Positions 48,142 to 60,539 of a stretch of DNA of 64,000 nucleotides are shown in pieces. Under the pieces are notes generated by a model. The model was not told the DNA's origin. It saw only the letters and a list, made by a program, of their open reading frames with translations, and made no database searches. The translations under genes were made by a program, and so were the position numbers. Source of the DNA: Perilla frutescens. Its lineage: Eukaryota > Streptophyta > Magnoliopsida > Lamiales > Lamiaceae. Numbering within the stretch: position 1 is the first letter of the stretch; every line of letters begins with the position of its first letter. The stretch covers positions 24,635,501 to 24,699,500 of the forward strand of contig BRKX01000015.1 of NCBI GenBank assembly GCA_026008535.1, read 5' to 3'.

Positions 48142-50067
48142 ATGGCTGAATTATCTAGATCTTCAAACTCCTTCAAGGAACAACTTATGAGAGATAAATT
48201 CCTTGATAGGAAGAAATTTCAATTGATTCTAGATGAATCAAACAACACAATTCTTCTGTCAAATCTTCACAAGACAGAAATTCTTTACTACCTGGAAACA
48301 CTACCAAAGTTCTTTAGACAAAATTTGGTGAGTGAATTTTTGCTTCAAGCAAAATTATCTGCAGATGGAAAGATAATATCATCAGTGATTCAAGGACGGC
48401 CACTTCAAATCACTGAAAGAACAATTGGAGAAGTGTTCCAACTCCCATAGGAAGGTTCATCCGTTCAAAATCTAAAGGAATCTGCAGAGTCATACTAGAG
48501 AGAATGGAAAGCTTCAACCTGCGACAAGCAATTCAATTTTACAACCGCTAAAACTGACCTGAAGCCCGAGTATGGAGTTCTACTTGACATAACAAACAAG
48601 ATGATGTTCGGGGCCATTGGAAGCCTGAGTCAACTCACCCAAGAGAGATACAAGGTTATGATTCACCTTGCTGAAGGGCGACAAACAAACTGGGTAGAAT
48701 TTGTCTTTCAACAACTCAAGCATCAAGTAATTAAGGCCTCTGACTCAAAGAAATCTGGCAAATTTGAGTCCAAGGTAGGACTTGTTCTAAGAATGAGTAA
48801 AATGCTTGAAGACCTGCTGAAGCTTCCAAATGATGAGTCACTACCAGTCCTTATTTCTGACTGGATTCCCAAGAAAGGAACTATTCATCTTCAGTCACTA
48901 AGAAAAAAGAGAAAAACCAAGGCCAAGACAAGCAACCACTCATCGAGCAACTCAACTGCCAACGCCGTTCAGTCTCCAAAATCAAAGAACAGATCACCAG
49001 TTGATTTCCAGGTTTGCTCTGATCTAGATGAGCTTATTCCATTCATTGGAATCCCTCATCCAAACTATGGAGCGGACTACTTCAGAAGCACATGCCCTCC
49101 TCTCCAGCTGACTGAAGAGAATATTCGCACTTTCTATAGTAGTGAATATGCAGTCAAATGTGCACAAAAGGAAGTGACCAATCTCCTTCTCACTCACTTT
49201 GCTTTTGTTGCCCAACGTGACCAAGAGCTATTCAAACAACTCCACCGATATTTCTACTGGTATAACTGGAGACATTCTATGTCTATCCAGTCTTACTTTC
49301 TGCTAACTGCTTTTCATGGCATGAGCTACTGGCAACGTGAAGAGACATGGAGCATTAAATGGATAGGATCTTCAAATCCATTTCCTCCAACCATTGTGCA
49401 AGTTCAGCACATCATGAATCACCGGCTTGTCAACAAGATTCCAGCCACCACCTTATTAGCAGAATTTAAGACCAGCATCATGCCTCAAGCAGTTGGGATT
49501 ACAAGTCAATCAATCAATTGCCAAACTGGCTCGCTCTATCAAAAACTGAACTTTGATAATCTATCACGTCAGTCAGCTGAGCCATCACGACAAACTCCAA
49601 CTGCCACCGAAAGGATAGAACCACATCTATCAAAAACTGAAGCTGTGGCTACCCAGAAGAATCCAAGACGTGCTGACGAGAGCGATAGTGATGATGAAGA
49701 CACTGCCACATCACCAAGCCTCTTATCTAAGAGCTATGTCACTCCACTGCTCACATCTAGCTCAAAAGGCATGCAATTGCCTATGAAAAATGATCAGTTT
49801 CAATCATCATCAAAGGGAACTTCACAATCCCTTAGTCAAAGGATGAAAAACTCATCAGTTGCCATCCAGCTTCACCTTCACCAAGCCAGAAGGACTGCAA
49901 GGCCTGAACTGCCAAAGAACAAAACTCCCTCCAATAGAAGCAGTGCAGCCAGTCCAGGTAGGCCCTTCAAGAAGCGGAAACTGTCTACTGAAAGCCAAGC
50001 AACTGATCAATTTAGTTCAGTTACAGCTTTAGCTTCAGCCAGTTCTTCAGCGACAACTGAGAAGTGA
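48142..50067 (+). pseudogene. Copia B accessory ORF B, nearly intact
   Basis: A single frame of 641 codons with only two TAG stops (48448 and 48496). Blocks shared with ORF A: RDKFLD near residue 18; LVSEFLLQAK ... GEVFQLP (residues 67-102); NWVEFVFQQLK; GADYFRSTCPP; LTEENIR; YFYWYNWRH (49252-49275); FLLTAFHGMS. The C-terminal 200 residues are Ser/Thr-rich with a basic cluster (GRPFKKRKL), a likely nuclear signal. No membrane segment, so it is not a recognisable viral envelope protein despite its position. It is the best-preserved of the three, which suggests it stayed open longest. Confidence 0.75.
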
Positions 50068-50677
50068 GACTCAACTGATCATTCAACCGCCGAGCAGTCA
50101 ATTAGTTGGACTGTATCCCAGCTGAATCCGGATAAGTTTTTTTTATTTATTTTTCAAAGCTTATCATAATTACATTTTTACTATTGCGATTATGAAATTT
50201 CTTATATTATACTCAACGTTTACAATTTGAAAATAGGGTTCTATCTCACAATGTTGCAATTAATATCTCTGCGTTGATATTAAATCAACTCTTCAAAATT
50301 GAAAAAGAAAATATAATTTTTACTGAGATATAAATAGCAAGATCTGCAGAAAATATTTTGCTATTTATGGCAACTACCCCATTTTCAAAATCGCTAATTC
50401 TCAACCACAAGATCATAAAGTTACTTCACCATCAAATGGCTGAGATGCAAGCATCATTAATTCAGCTAATCATCCATCAAATCGGATGGCTGATCAGCTA
50501 AGAAAAGCAATCGAGTGCCCTCGATTCCTGCATGCAAAGCTGAATAAATATATGCAAAGAGATGAAGGCTCCGATCATCTGCAAATCCTCTCTCTCTTGC
50601 TTTGATCATCTGCTAGTCTTCTCTCTCTCCTCAAAAACACTTGCATATCTAAACTAAAACAACATCTTTTTGTAGAT
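50068..50677 (+). other. Spacer ahead of accessory ORF C
   Basis: AT-rich 3' side of ORF B followed by a CT-rich leader (CTCTCTCTTGC) before the ATG at 50678. A weak TATA-like AATAAATATATG lies near 50544. No G-box is seen here. Confidence 0.4.
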
Positions 50678-52390
50678 ATGAAGCCCCCATTTCAGATGGT
50701 AGATGCCAATCTACTTATTAAGAAGCTGAAGAAAGATAAGACTCTAAGTCTAGAGTATCTTAACGTACGTCTCGGCTCAGACAAATTTCAAAGCATTTAT
50801 AGGCCATTGGAGGCAACTGGCCTGCTGCCATTCTTGACGATCGTGCCACTCAAGAATCTACCTTCCCATGTTGCGGAGTTCTACTACAACGCAACCATCT
50901 CCGGTAACAACATCATCTCTACTATTCAGAGCAAGGCGATCACAGTGACAAAAGAGACGATGATGTCTACCCTTCACCTTCCAGGAGACGGCCCAAATGT
51001 CATGACCCTGCCACTGCCGTGCAAATACGCACTGTGGGGTATTTGGAAGCATCCTCACGTGCACCATCATGACTGTTCTCACAGACTGAAGGAGAGCATG
51101 CCTAACGAGATCATCTAACTCTTGGACATCACCAGTCATATCTTACATGGCAACTTTGAGACGGTCCAGTTCTCCGAGCTCAAAGCACATCTCACGGCCT
51201 CTCTATATTTTGGTTGTAAAGCCGACTGGGCCTCTTTCATTCTTGCTCAACTGTGAGAAAATGTAGAGCGAACGGAATATGATCCCTCCACTGGCTCATT
51301 CCAAGAAAAAATTGGGTTTATGAGTCACATAAGCCACATCATTCAAAGCCAGTTTGATGAGATCATTCCAACTGGCGAACCGATCAAATGAAGGGACATG
51401 CTCCCTACCATCTACTGTCATCAGGTCCCAAAGAGATCACGTCAACAATGACCTTCCAACTCAGGTCGTGGAAAGGCACCTTTGGAAGCACCCGCCAGCT
51501 CATCTGAAGAAAGACAGCTGCTGATTGAGAGCGAATCTCTCTCAAGGCTGAGTGATCGGCCTACAATATCAGCCAGCTCCCAACCTCTAGCCGTAGTTCA
51601 TCGCGAATCCATTGAGGTTGAGTTTAAAGAAGTTCTAGACCATCAGCTTAGCAGCTGCTTCGGTCTCATTGAGGGCACCGACCCCTCTCTATTCGAGCAA
51701 CTCAGACAGTACCTCCAGTACCATATATGGCGATTCCAACTGGATGAGACAACAATGTTCCATCTCATCCATACCTGTGGATCCATCTCCTAGATTAACA
51801 AAGGACATTGGAGTAGAAACTGGATGAATCATCCACTCTCCTCGCCACCAATGCTTTCGGAGATCATGGATTCAATGATCAAGCGAATCTAGCTCCATAT
51901 ACCAGCCGATGCTCCTCTCCCTGACAACGAACCGGCCAACTCCTCATGCACACCTTTCGTTGATGATCTACCCATTCCTTCAACCGAGGAGATCTTCAAC
52001 AACTTGGCCTCGATGAACTTCAGAGAGCAAGAAGTCTCTCTCACCTCTAATCAAGGTCAGGTCATGACAACTGAAGAAGCCTATGCATGGCTCTCCTCAC
52101 CCATGCAAATTCTTTCAGTTCCCTCAGTTCATGATGATAATTTGGCAACTGCCTTCACCTTCTTGCCAAACTTGTCACTACCATCATGCGATCTATTCCA
52201 CCTTTTGGATGATTCCAAAAAGGGGGAAGATGGACATAAAGATGATGGATACTTAACTCTTTGGGATCAAATTCAAAGAGAAATTAATCATGAGGGAGAA
52301 GATCAGCTTCAGGGGAAAGCATGGAGAATACAAGGAGCCCAAGAAAGAGGAGAATCGAGCAGAAAGAAAAGGAGCAGTTTCAGGGAGTAA
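50678..52390 (+). pseudogene. Copia B accessory ORF C, decayed
   Basis: A single frame of 570 codons with six stops (51116, about 51254, 51389, 51449, 51791 and 51887). It keeps the block order of A and B: HVAEFYYNATISG ... MSTLHLP, then DWASFILAQL (about 51225-51254), then LFEQLRQYLQYHIWRF (51688-51737). The tail is shorter, with an acidic stretch and a basic end (SRKKRSSFRE). Sequence is far diverged from A and B, so the duplication is old. Confidence 0.65.
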
Positions 52391-52499
52391 ACAAGCAGTT
52401 TTAACTGCTCTTACAAATTGAAAGCTTGGATAATATGCTTTAAGTAAATATATAATATATGTGGCAATTTTTCACAATTCTTCAAATAACATGTCTCAA

Positions 52500-52760
52500 A
52501 TCAAGTCTTGATTGTGTTTATAATGCTCTGATACTTGAAGTTTGAATGCTCTGATACTTGAATGAAAGCATGCCAAGTTTGAATGCTCTAATACTTGAAT
52601 AAAAGCATGCCTAAAATGAAAGAATGCTCTGAAACCTGAAGTCTAATTGCTCTAATACTTGAATGATAGCATGAATTACAAATGCTCTGATACTTGAATG
52701 AAAATCATGAATTAAATTTTCTCTCAAACTTGCTCTGAATTTGCTCTGATTTTAAGAATC
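52500..52760 (+). repeat. Minisatellite ATGCTCTGATACTTGAATGA
   Basis: Six or more degenerate copies of a unit of about 25-45 bp lie between ORF C and the polypurine tract. Confidence 0.75.
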
Positions 52761-52801
52761 TGCTTAAGCAAACTTGCTACACTTGCAGTTTTGACATCAT
52801 C

Positions 52802-52815
52802 AAAAAGGGAGAAAT
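52802..52815 (+). other. Polypurine tract of Copia B
   Basis: AAAAAGGGAGAAAT immediately before the 3' LTR (52816), the usual plus-strand primer of this lineage. Confidence 0.85.
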
Positions 52816-54559
52816 TGTTAGGAAAAACTATCAAGGAACCCCTAGATTAGGTTTTGATGAGATGTCAAAATTATTTATGAAAAACTGACCAAAATTCAAG
52901 TTGTAGATCGGAGCTGACCAATCCAAGGCATCAAAAAGGAACTCAAGTAAAGTTAAAGTCAACCAATCAAGAGTATGGTCTGCAAGTTAAAGGATACGTC
53001 ATCCAGTCAGAAGTAAACTCAACTGTGAAGTCAAAAAGTCGAATCAGTTGAAACAAACTGACAACTAAGTCAGCTGAGCTGAGGGAGAAAAGAGTCAACT
53101 AAAGACTGAAGGAACTGATAAGAGATCAGTTTAGACTGAAGACTGGAAGTATCCAACTGATGGCCAAACTGAAATAAACATGACAGATCAGCTGAAAGCC
53201 AGAACTGTAGTCAGCCAGCTTGTGATTAGTCAAGCTGACAAGAAAGCTCAAGAGAAATCAGTTAAGCTGACAAGATAACCAACAACTTGAGATCAGTCGA
53301 ACTGGAGAAATAAAAGCTCAAAACTGCCAACTGGAGCAATAGCCAAACTCAGCTGACGAGCTCAAAACTGCCAACTGGAGCAATAGCCAAACTCAGCTGA
53401 CAAGCTTAAAACTGTCAACTGGAGCAATAGCCAAACTCAGCTGACGAGCTCAGAACTGCCAACTGGAGTAATAGTCAAACTCAGCTGACAAGCTCAGAAC
53501 TGCCAACTGGAGCAATAACTAAACTGAGCTGACAAGTCCAGAACTGCCAACTGGAACTCAAAACTGCTAAGAAAGCTGAAGCCAGAGAACCCTGGAGTTT
53601 ATTGCTCAAACCGCCAAATCTTGGAATAAATGCTTCAACAAAGATCCTAGAATTAAATATCCAATGAAGATCGATTGACAGAGTAACGGCTACTTCAATC
53701 AAAAGCTCCAAGTGATCATTAAAGACCATCTTCCATTAATGAGCTAACAAAGCCATTGATCAATGGACAATGGAACTCAACGGTCATAAAATCACTCCTC
53801 TATAAAAGACGAGTGAATCAGAGTTTAAAAATACTCTGCCAAAAAGAATCTTTCGCCTACACAACTTTCGCATATACAAGCAAGAGCTTCTCTTTCTCTC
53901 TCCCACTCAAGCTCAAGTTCAGCATTTGATAGAAACTGCGAGAGTCCAACTGAGAAGAAGAAATTCACAGAGTCAAGATAATCAGCCAGCTGTTGACAAT
54001 CCAGCCAGGGCAGCCTTCTCAGTTTCAGCTATACCACGACCAACTACCCAGCTCAATTGAAGGAGCACATCAGTTGATACCATCTGTTCAAGATTAACCT
54101 CTTGAAGATCGAAAGAGATCTAAAACCTTGTAAAGACAACAATAACACCTACCTTCCTAGCAAGCAGATAGGGACTTCAAGTGTGAGTCATTGACCCACT
54201 GAGGTAGCGAGCAGTTACCAGGTTCAGTCAACTGTCCTTCATTGTATAATTTGTAAAGAAACTCAAGTTATATAGTGAAGTTGCCCTTCTGCGGAAGGAA
54301 GAGAGGACGTAGAAGTTTGAGACTTCGAACCTCTATAAATCGCTTGTGTGCTGTACTATTTTGGTTATTACATATCTTTGAACTACACACAATATCACAC
54401 AAGCCGCACTCAAACTGTCTTAACTGATCAATAAGTTTGTGCATAGATAAGTTTTACTAAGCGAGTCAAAGGGCCCTGTTATTCTGCATTTGAAGTAAAA
54501 AGTTTTAATCAGTTTATTCACCCCCCTCTAAACTGATATCCACTCGCCCGGGACCAACA
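52816..54559 (+). repeat. 3' LTR of Copia B
   Basis: 1744 bp, a close copy of the 5' LTR, with its own array of the 44-bp unit at about 53320-53560 and a TATA box at 53811-53818. It lacks the 13-bp insertion in the array that the 5' LTR has. Confidence 0.9.
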
Positions 54560-54564
54560 ACATC

Positions 54565-55615
54565 TTTTTGGCGACCATTTCTTTTTAGGAAAAAATTTAT
54601 TTTTGGACTTCCTTCTTCCCCTCTTCCATTTTTCTCCTATTATTTTGTTGAAATCTTGAAAGTTAGGCTACCAGTTTTCAGATCTAAAGATGGAATGAAT
54701 CACAACCTTGTATATCCTCATTTTTATTTTCTTGTTCTTCAAATCTTTATTTTGATTTTTTAACTTATAATCGGAGTTTATGTGTTGTTATACTTATCTA
54801 TTTTAATTGTTGTCTTGAGTTTGTATCTATGGTGGTTGTCATGTTATGGAACTCGTACAGAGTAGAATGGGTAAGGAAGAAGATAAAAAATTTTTAGAGT
54901 TTTGCTGTCTTGGGTGTGTGATTCGTGATCTTTTAAAGATATGTTGGTTCAATTGGAGCTAAAGGCTTGGGTTTTGATGACAATTTTGTGTTGTTGAATG
55001 TCTTATAAAAATGGTGGATCAAGAGGGGTTTAACCGGAGAAAATGGTTGCGAATTACGAATTTTGGAAGATGAAAATGAGTTGGGGTCATTTTGAATAAA
55101 ACCAGAAAATTTTGTAGTTTTTCTTTTGAGAATTTGACTAAGTGTTGCGCTCAATTGAAAATGCTAAAAACTTAATTTTTCTAACTTAATGAGTTGGGAT
55201 CACATTAGGGTCAGTCTCCACTATAATTATTGAGTGTATGGATTATGACATGTCAAATATGAAAATATATGTTTATATTAAAGCATACTTCGAAATACTT
55301 TTTATGGCTCAGTGATTTCTAACTTACACTTGGCTTATGCTTCAAAAACGTGTTCTATTTATGATAATATATGTTTATGTTAATGCATGCTTCAAAATAC
55401 TTTTTATGGCTCAGTGATTTCTATCCAACACGTGGCTTATATTTCAAAAAGTGTTATGTTTATGATAAGATATGTTTATTGTAAAGCACGTTTTCAAATT
55501 TTTCTTTTTATGGCTCATTGGAAGATACTAAACTCTATGGTTCTAAGCATGGCACTTCGGTGCAGTATTATGGTACTTCGGTGCAGTATTATGAGTTTAT
55601 GACACTTCGATGCAG
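54565..55615 (+). repeat. Gypsy LTR, continuation after Copia B, with 101-bp tandem repeats
   Basis: This resumes the LTR left at 36868. A unit of about 101 bp (TATGTTTAT, then CTTTTTATGGCTCAGTG) is repeated from 55268, 55370 and 55471. Short GGTGCAGTATTATG repeats follow at 55558-55615. No ORF. Confidence 0.5.
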
Positions 55616-55921
55616 TATTTTGAAAAAGAAATTAGATAATGACAGATGTGCCCTTTTTATTCAAAGTTGTGCCAAGAGTTCATTTGAACTCGAAATTGAA
55701 AAATTCAAAGTTTGGCATGATCCTTGAAACTTTTTCTATCAACCCGAGAAAAATATCAAAACATATTTTTAAAGCAATTTTTGACTAAAATAAATTTAAC
55801 AGATTTCCCTAGCTGCGATTTTCCTTTATTTGAATCCTTTAAGGACCCAACTTATTTTCTAACTTACCAGAGGGTAACATAAGTTGTAAAAAAACCTTCT
55901 AAAATATTTCGGGGTATTACA
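55616..55921 (-). repeat. Truncated 3' LTR of Gypsy C
   Basis: Nearly identical to 59811-60118. On the minus strand it starts TGTAATACCCCG right after a polypurine tract (AAGGAGGGTAGAA, 55934-55922). Only about 306 bp of the 2.5-kb LTR remains. Confidence 0.85.
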
Positions 55922-55947
55922 TTCTACCCTCCTTAATAAAAAATTCG

Positions 55948-56244
55948 TCACGAAATTTGCGTACCTCTATAAGGTAAATCAGTGTACAACTCCTTGATTC
56001 TACTTTCAAGCTCCAAGGTAGCTTCCTCTCTCCCATGGTTATTCCATAGAACTTTCACCAGTGATATTTGTTTGTTCCGTAATTTTTGAACCCATCGGTC
56101 AAGAATAGCCTGTGGTCTTTCTTTATAAAAAAAATCCTGGTTCAGAACTATCTCCTCATTCTTTATAACGTGTTTAGGATCCAACTTACACTTCCTCAAT
56201 ATTAAGACATCAATCACGTTATGAACCTTAGCTAGAATCATCAC
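55948..56244 (-). pseudogene. Gypsy C polyprotein C-terminus with chromodomain-like end
   Basis: The minus-strand frame contains VLILRKC, then ILDRWVQKLRNKQISLVKVLWNNHGREEATLE in the order of the chromodomain tail of Ty3/Gypsy chromoviruses, ending shortly before the polypurine tract. Chromodomains guide integration to marked chromatin. The rest of pol is gone: 56245-57630 is AT-rich internal sequence in which I recognise no domain. Confidence 0.8.
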
Positions 56245-57630
56245 TATGACTGGTTTATAAGCTACCTCATCATTCCTAGCTAAAACTCTATTTATCTCAG
56301 ATCGTAAATCTTACTAAGACATATTCTCTGCATTGGTCCACTTTAACTTGATGTGTATAACTCTTCATACGTTCTTCTCTACATCTTTCTTCAAATATTC
56401 TTAAACATCATCCTTTGAGTCGAGAAGAGAGAGAGAATAGATATCAATCCACCTGAATCAAAGCATATTATCTCAATCATCGTATATGTCACTCTAAACT
56501 TGAGACATCCACTCTCGAACTTGTCCTTGCTCCTCGATCAGAAACGTATAGAAGCAAGTGTAGCGAGAACGGATCTATCATTCGCGATTCTTCATAGGCA
56601 TTCGAAATTCTCCCAACATGCTCCTCAAATACATACACACGCGAATTGCATTTCCTAGAAATCCATATAACTCAAGCTATCTAAAAGAATATACTTATCC
56701 ATTCTAAGTTCTTTCTACGTTCAAGACTACAAGACACTATATAATTGTTCCCACCTTCTTAGTCAATCTATTCTTTATAATCATTCTTCAGATTCTCAGT
56801 TGAATCGGAATCCAGATGTCCCATACGTCCCATTAAAACATAGGCGAACCACGGCCTTGCCATGAACCCTCTTTCATGTAGGACTCAATCCAAACATGAC
56901 ATAACACATTCTTTTGAAACTTCACATCATAACAAATTGACACATTTCAGTGGAACCAATCCATGTGGGCTCATAATCTTGAACGTGGAAAAACACTTAA
57001 TCAACCTATGTTCCACAAGAATCGTAACAATCATCAACTTAAAATCTAATCTATGTGAATAAATCACAGCTAGCTATGCTTATCTACATTCTCAATCAAA
57101 TCATTCTATGTTCACGTTCTATCTACATAAGCATTTTGGGTTCTCATCACTTTAACATTCTCACATTCCAATCACTCACACATTATAACATTTCTAATCA
57201 TGGGGTATTGATTGCTATCGTCACACTTTGTTTTAGAACATATCATGGACATATATTCCCATTCAAAATATCTGGGCACAAAGTCCCATAATTTTACCAT
57301 CACGGACAGAGTCCCTTCCATTCATATGTCATAACCATCATCATATGGGCACATAGTCCCAAAATGATACCATTATCCTTTCGAACCCATCATTGGTGTG
57401 ACTTTTCATAAATACCATGAAAGTGGAGAATGGTCATTATCCATATTTCCTTTTTTTTAAATTAGTAAATATAATTGAATCTCAAAAACATTTTGACTCG
57501 CGTACCTTTCTTTTTGAAGCAGATGAGTGCGGTGCAGGCGACGTGCAAAGCTATCAGATAATCAATTAAGAGACTACACTGAGAACTGGACTCAATCAAT
57601 AATATGACAGGCCTGCAGAGTTGCAGCCTG

Positions 57631-57641
57631 CTCTGATACCA
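57631..57641 (-). other. Primer binding site of Gypsy C
   Basis: On the minus strand TGGTATCAGAG, a perfect initiator-Met match, three bases inside the LTR end (GTTACA, 57650-57645). Confidence 0.85.
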
Positions 57642-57644
57642 CTC

Positions 57645-60118
57645 TGTAACGCCCCGATACCGAGAAAAGTGTAGGGGACCGGTGCGCTACTTGGGGGAAA
57701 GGGAAGGGGTTGTTAGACAGAAATAATCAAAGAAATAGGGTTAGTGCCCCAAAAATTTAGGCAGCATAACCTCTATAAATAGATCAATCCACGCTTTTAA
57801 AGCTTATGAAATGACTCAAACCAGATACCATGACTCTTAGGATGAACCCAAGAAAGAATAACGAAGGCAAACTTTAATGTAAATAATAACAGTTCAAAGG
57901 TTAACTGTTAATAGGTTAGGCATGAAAAAGGTCAGACTGATGTCTGTCTAAATACATGAAGTAAAGAGATCCCAGACTTTCGTCTGTCGTGAAGTAATAT
58001 AAAGTCAGGCTTTTGCCTTGACATGGAAAGTAATCTAAAGCCAGGTTTGTGCCTGTCTGAATAAGGAAAGTAAATAAATGCCAGACTTTTTCCTGTCAGG
58101 AACGGGAAGTAAACGGGATTTGGAGAACCGAACACTCCGTAACAATAAAGAAAATGGGATTCAGAGAACCGAACACTCCATAACAGTAAAGAAAATGGGA
58201 TTCGGAGAACCGAACACTCTGTAGCAGTAAAGAAAATGGGATTTAGAGAACCGAACACTCCGTAGCAGTAAAGAAAATGGGATTCGGAGAACCGAACACT
58301 CCGTAACAGTAATCAGAGTAAGCGGAAAAGAACGCAGTGCATTTATTCCGACTCAAAAGGAAGCATGTTCTCAGTTAGACTCCATGCATAAAAGAAACAT
58401 ATATATCAAATGATAGCCCTTCAGCCTTAGCACAGCCGTCCACCATCCCGCAGCTCATCCTGAAAATATTTGAAAAGATTTTTGGGCGTGAGTACTAATG
58501 CACTCAGTGGGTACTTTTGAGAAAAACCTTCACAATTATTTTATAAAACAGAATATCCAATCATATTTTAAGCATATCATGGAAAGCTTTTAAAATAGAA
58601 AATTTGTGAATTCCATATATACAAAATCATTTTAGTTCCATCATTGCGCGCCACTCTCCACTAGAACATTTGCGGTGAGTCGGTTCATGTACACAACCCG
58701 GCTGCTTAAGGTTGGACACTGCCCTGTTTGCTTGGGGCTCGATATCGTGAACCATTGTAGTTTCGTCACCAAAAACAGTAATAAGACTTACATGAGTCAG
58801 GAGAGCACATCAAATACAGTCATGAGTTAGATATTCAATCACATTCATTTTATAAATATCAGGGCTTAATAACCCAAAATATATTTTTATATAATAAAAA
58901 CCCACCTGGAAATTAGATCTAGAATAGCTAGATCTAGATTTTGATTCTGGTCTCAACTAGAAGTCTCCTTCTTCTGTGCCTACAAGATTATCCGGCAACT
59001 TAGTTTCGATAAACGACTACCATTAGGTCAAAATATAACCTTTCTTAGCTATGAAGTAAATATAATAAAATCTACTATCTTAATATGCAGCACTCGGGTC
59101 ATCAAAATATTTTTACTCTTAAGGGAACTTTACTCAGGGCATTTTTATAAAGAAAAACCCTTTTGGAAGTTTTGGCATACGGGGTGGTCAAACCCGTATC
59201 TTAAAATTAATTCGGTACAAATAAATTCATACCGCAAGATCCGCCCATTGGAAAAATATGAAACTTTAAATAAAAATACTATATTTTGACACGGAACAAC
59301 TTTTGAGCTTAAAAATACGATGGGGCTATCCATGAAGGATAGATCTGAAAAAGACTACAATTTAATAATCGAATACCCAAAATATACCCGAAATTAAAAA
59401 GTGACAACATGGAAAATGTATATAAATATACATAGAACATGAAACCCTAAAGATACTTTTTGATCCGGCGACCCAAAAGAGTCACCGATTTGAGAGGGTG
59501 GTGGCGACTTTTGGCGGCGGTCACGACGGTTTTCCATCGTGATCGTCCGTCGTGTCACTATTTCAATTACGTATTTGTGATCTACTTGTTGACACCTTCA
59601 AAATGACTATTTCAGAATTGAAATAAGAAACTAGAGTTGTACCTTCTCTGGAAGCTGCTCGGCATTTCAATTTTGAAAATGAATGAAAAATGAAACCTTA
59701 AGCTCCTATTTATAGAGGAAAAATAAATAGGATAATAACAAATAAAAGAAAGAGGATAATGATGGAATAGGATAATGATGGAAAAAGAATAGGATAATTA
59801 CGAATAGGAAAATATTTTGAAAAAGAAATTGGATAATGACAGATTTGCCTTTTTTATTCAAAGTTGTGCCAAGAGTTCATTTGAACTCGAAATTGAAAAA
59901 TTCAAAGTTTGGCACGATCCTTAAAACTTTTTTTTATCAACCAGAGAAAAATATCAGAACATATTTTTAAAGCAATTTTTGACCAAAATAAATTTAACAG
60001 ATTTTCCTGGCTGCGATTTTTCTTTATTTGAATTCTTTAAGGACCCAACTTATTTTCTAACTTACCAGAGGGTAATATAAGTTGAAAAAAACCTTCTAAA
60101 ATATTTCATGGTATTACA
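57645..60118 (-). repeat. 5' LTR of Gypsy C
   Basis: 2474 bp. On the minus strand it starts TGTAATACC and ends GTTACA. It contains a 41-bp minisatellite (58109-58313) and a degenerate array of about 45 bp with CCAGACTTT..CTGTC words (57950-58108). No genuine ORF. The Gypsy B LTR shares blocks with it. Confidence 0.85.
58109..58313. repeat. 41-bp tandem repeat, five copies
   Basis: The unit GAAAATGGGATTCGGAGAAC plus CGAACACTCCGTAACAGTAAA starts at 58150, 58191, 58232 and 58273 with a diverged first copy before. It lies inside the Gypsy C LTR. Confidence 0.9.
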
Positions 60119-60119
60119 T

Positions 60120-60539
60120 ATTCCCATGGCGGATAATTCGACCATCAAAGCTTTGGGAACAACCGAGAATGTGGTAGTGAGTATATGTGGATACCACTAT
60201 GTTTTAGATTTTGTTGTTGTCGACATTCCAGTCGACCCGGCTAGTCCATTCATATTGGGACGTACATTCCTCTACACTGCCAAAGCCGTGATCAATGAGG
60301 AGTTGGGTACACCAACGTTAATTCATGGAGAGGATACTATTATTTTCCATCAACCTGCTAAGGAGAAGAGTGTGTATTAATTCCATGACTTTGATAACAT
60401 CTTTAACGCCATAGAGGATGCATTTGAAGCAACTAGTGAGCTGGATCCGAGGAATAGTTTTGATGACCCGTGTTACTGTTCCGATGATGAGAAGATTGGG
60501 CTAACTTGGTGGTATAATTCACCACCGGATCATCCCTGA
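60120..60539 (+). pseudogene. Athila-type Gypsy protease end
   Basis: A frame with one internal stop (60378) reading VVDIPVDPASPFILGRTFL, the ILGR flap region of a retropepsin as in Athila elements, then an acidic tail ending WWYNSPPDHP. Its N-terminal part, with the DTG site, was cut off by the Gypsy C insertion at 60118. No RT or integrase follows. Confidence 0.7.

Larger units (their letters stand above)
36869..54559 (+). mobile_element. 17.7-kb Ty1/Copia (SIRE/Maximus-like) element B with three 3' accessory ORFs
   Basis: Both LTRs start TGTTAGGAAAAAC and end GGGACCAACA. They are flanked by ACATT (36864-36868) and ACATC (54560-54564), a 5-bp duplication with one mismatch. Order: LTR, primer site, gag, protease-integrase-RT-RNase H, three extra ORFs, minisatellite, polypurine tract, LTR. 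I count about 8 differences in the first 190 aligned LTR bases, so insertion is moderately old. The large gag with a C-terminal coiled coil, long LTRs and an envelope-position region fit the SIRE/Maximus lineage. The three-ORF 3' region is far longer than is usual for it. Confidence 0.88.
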
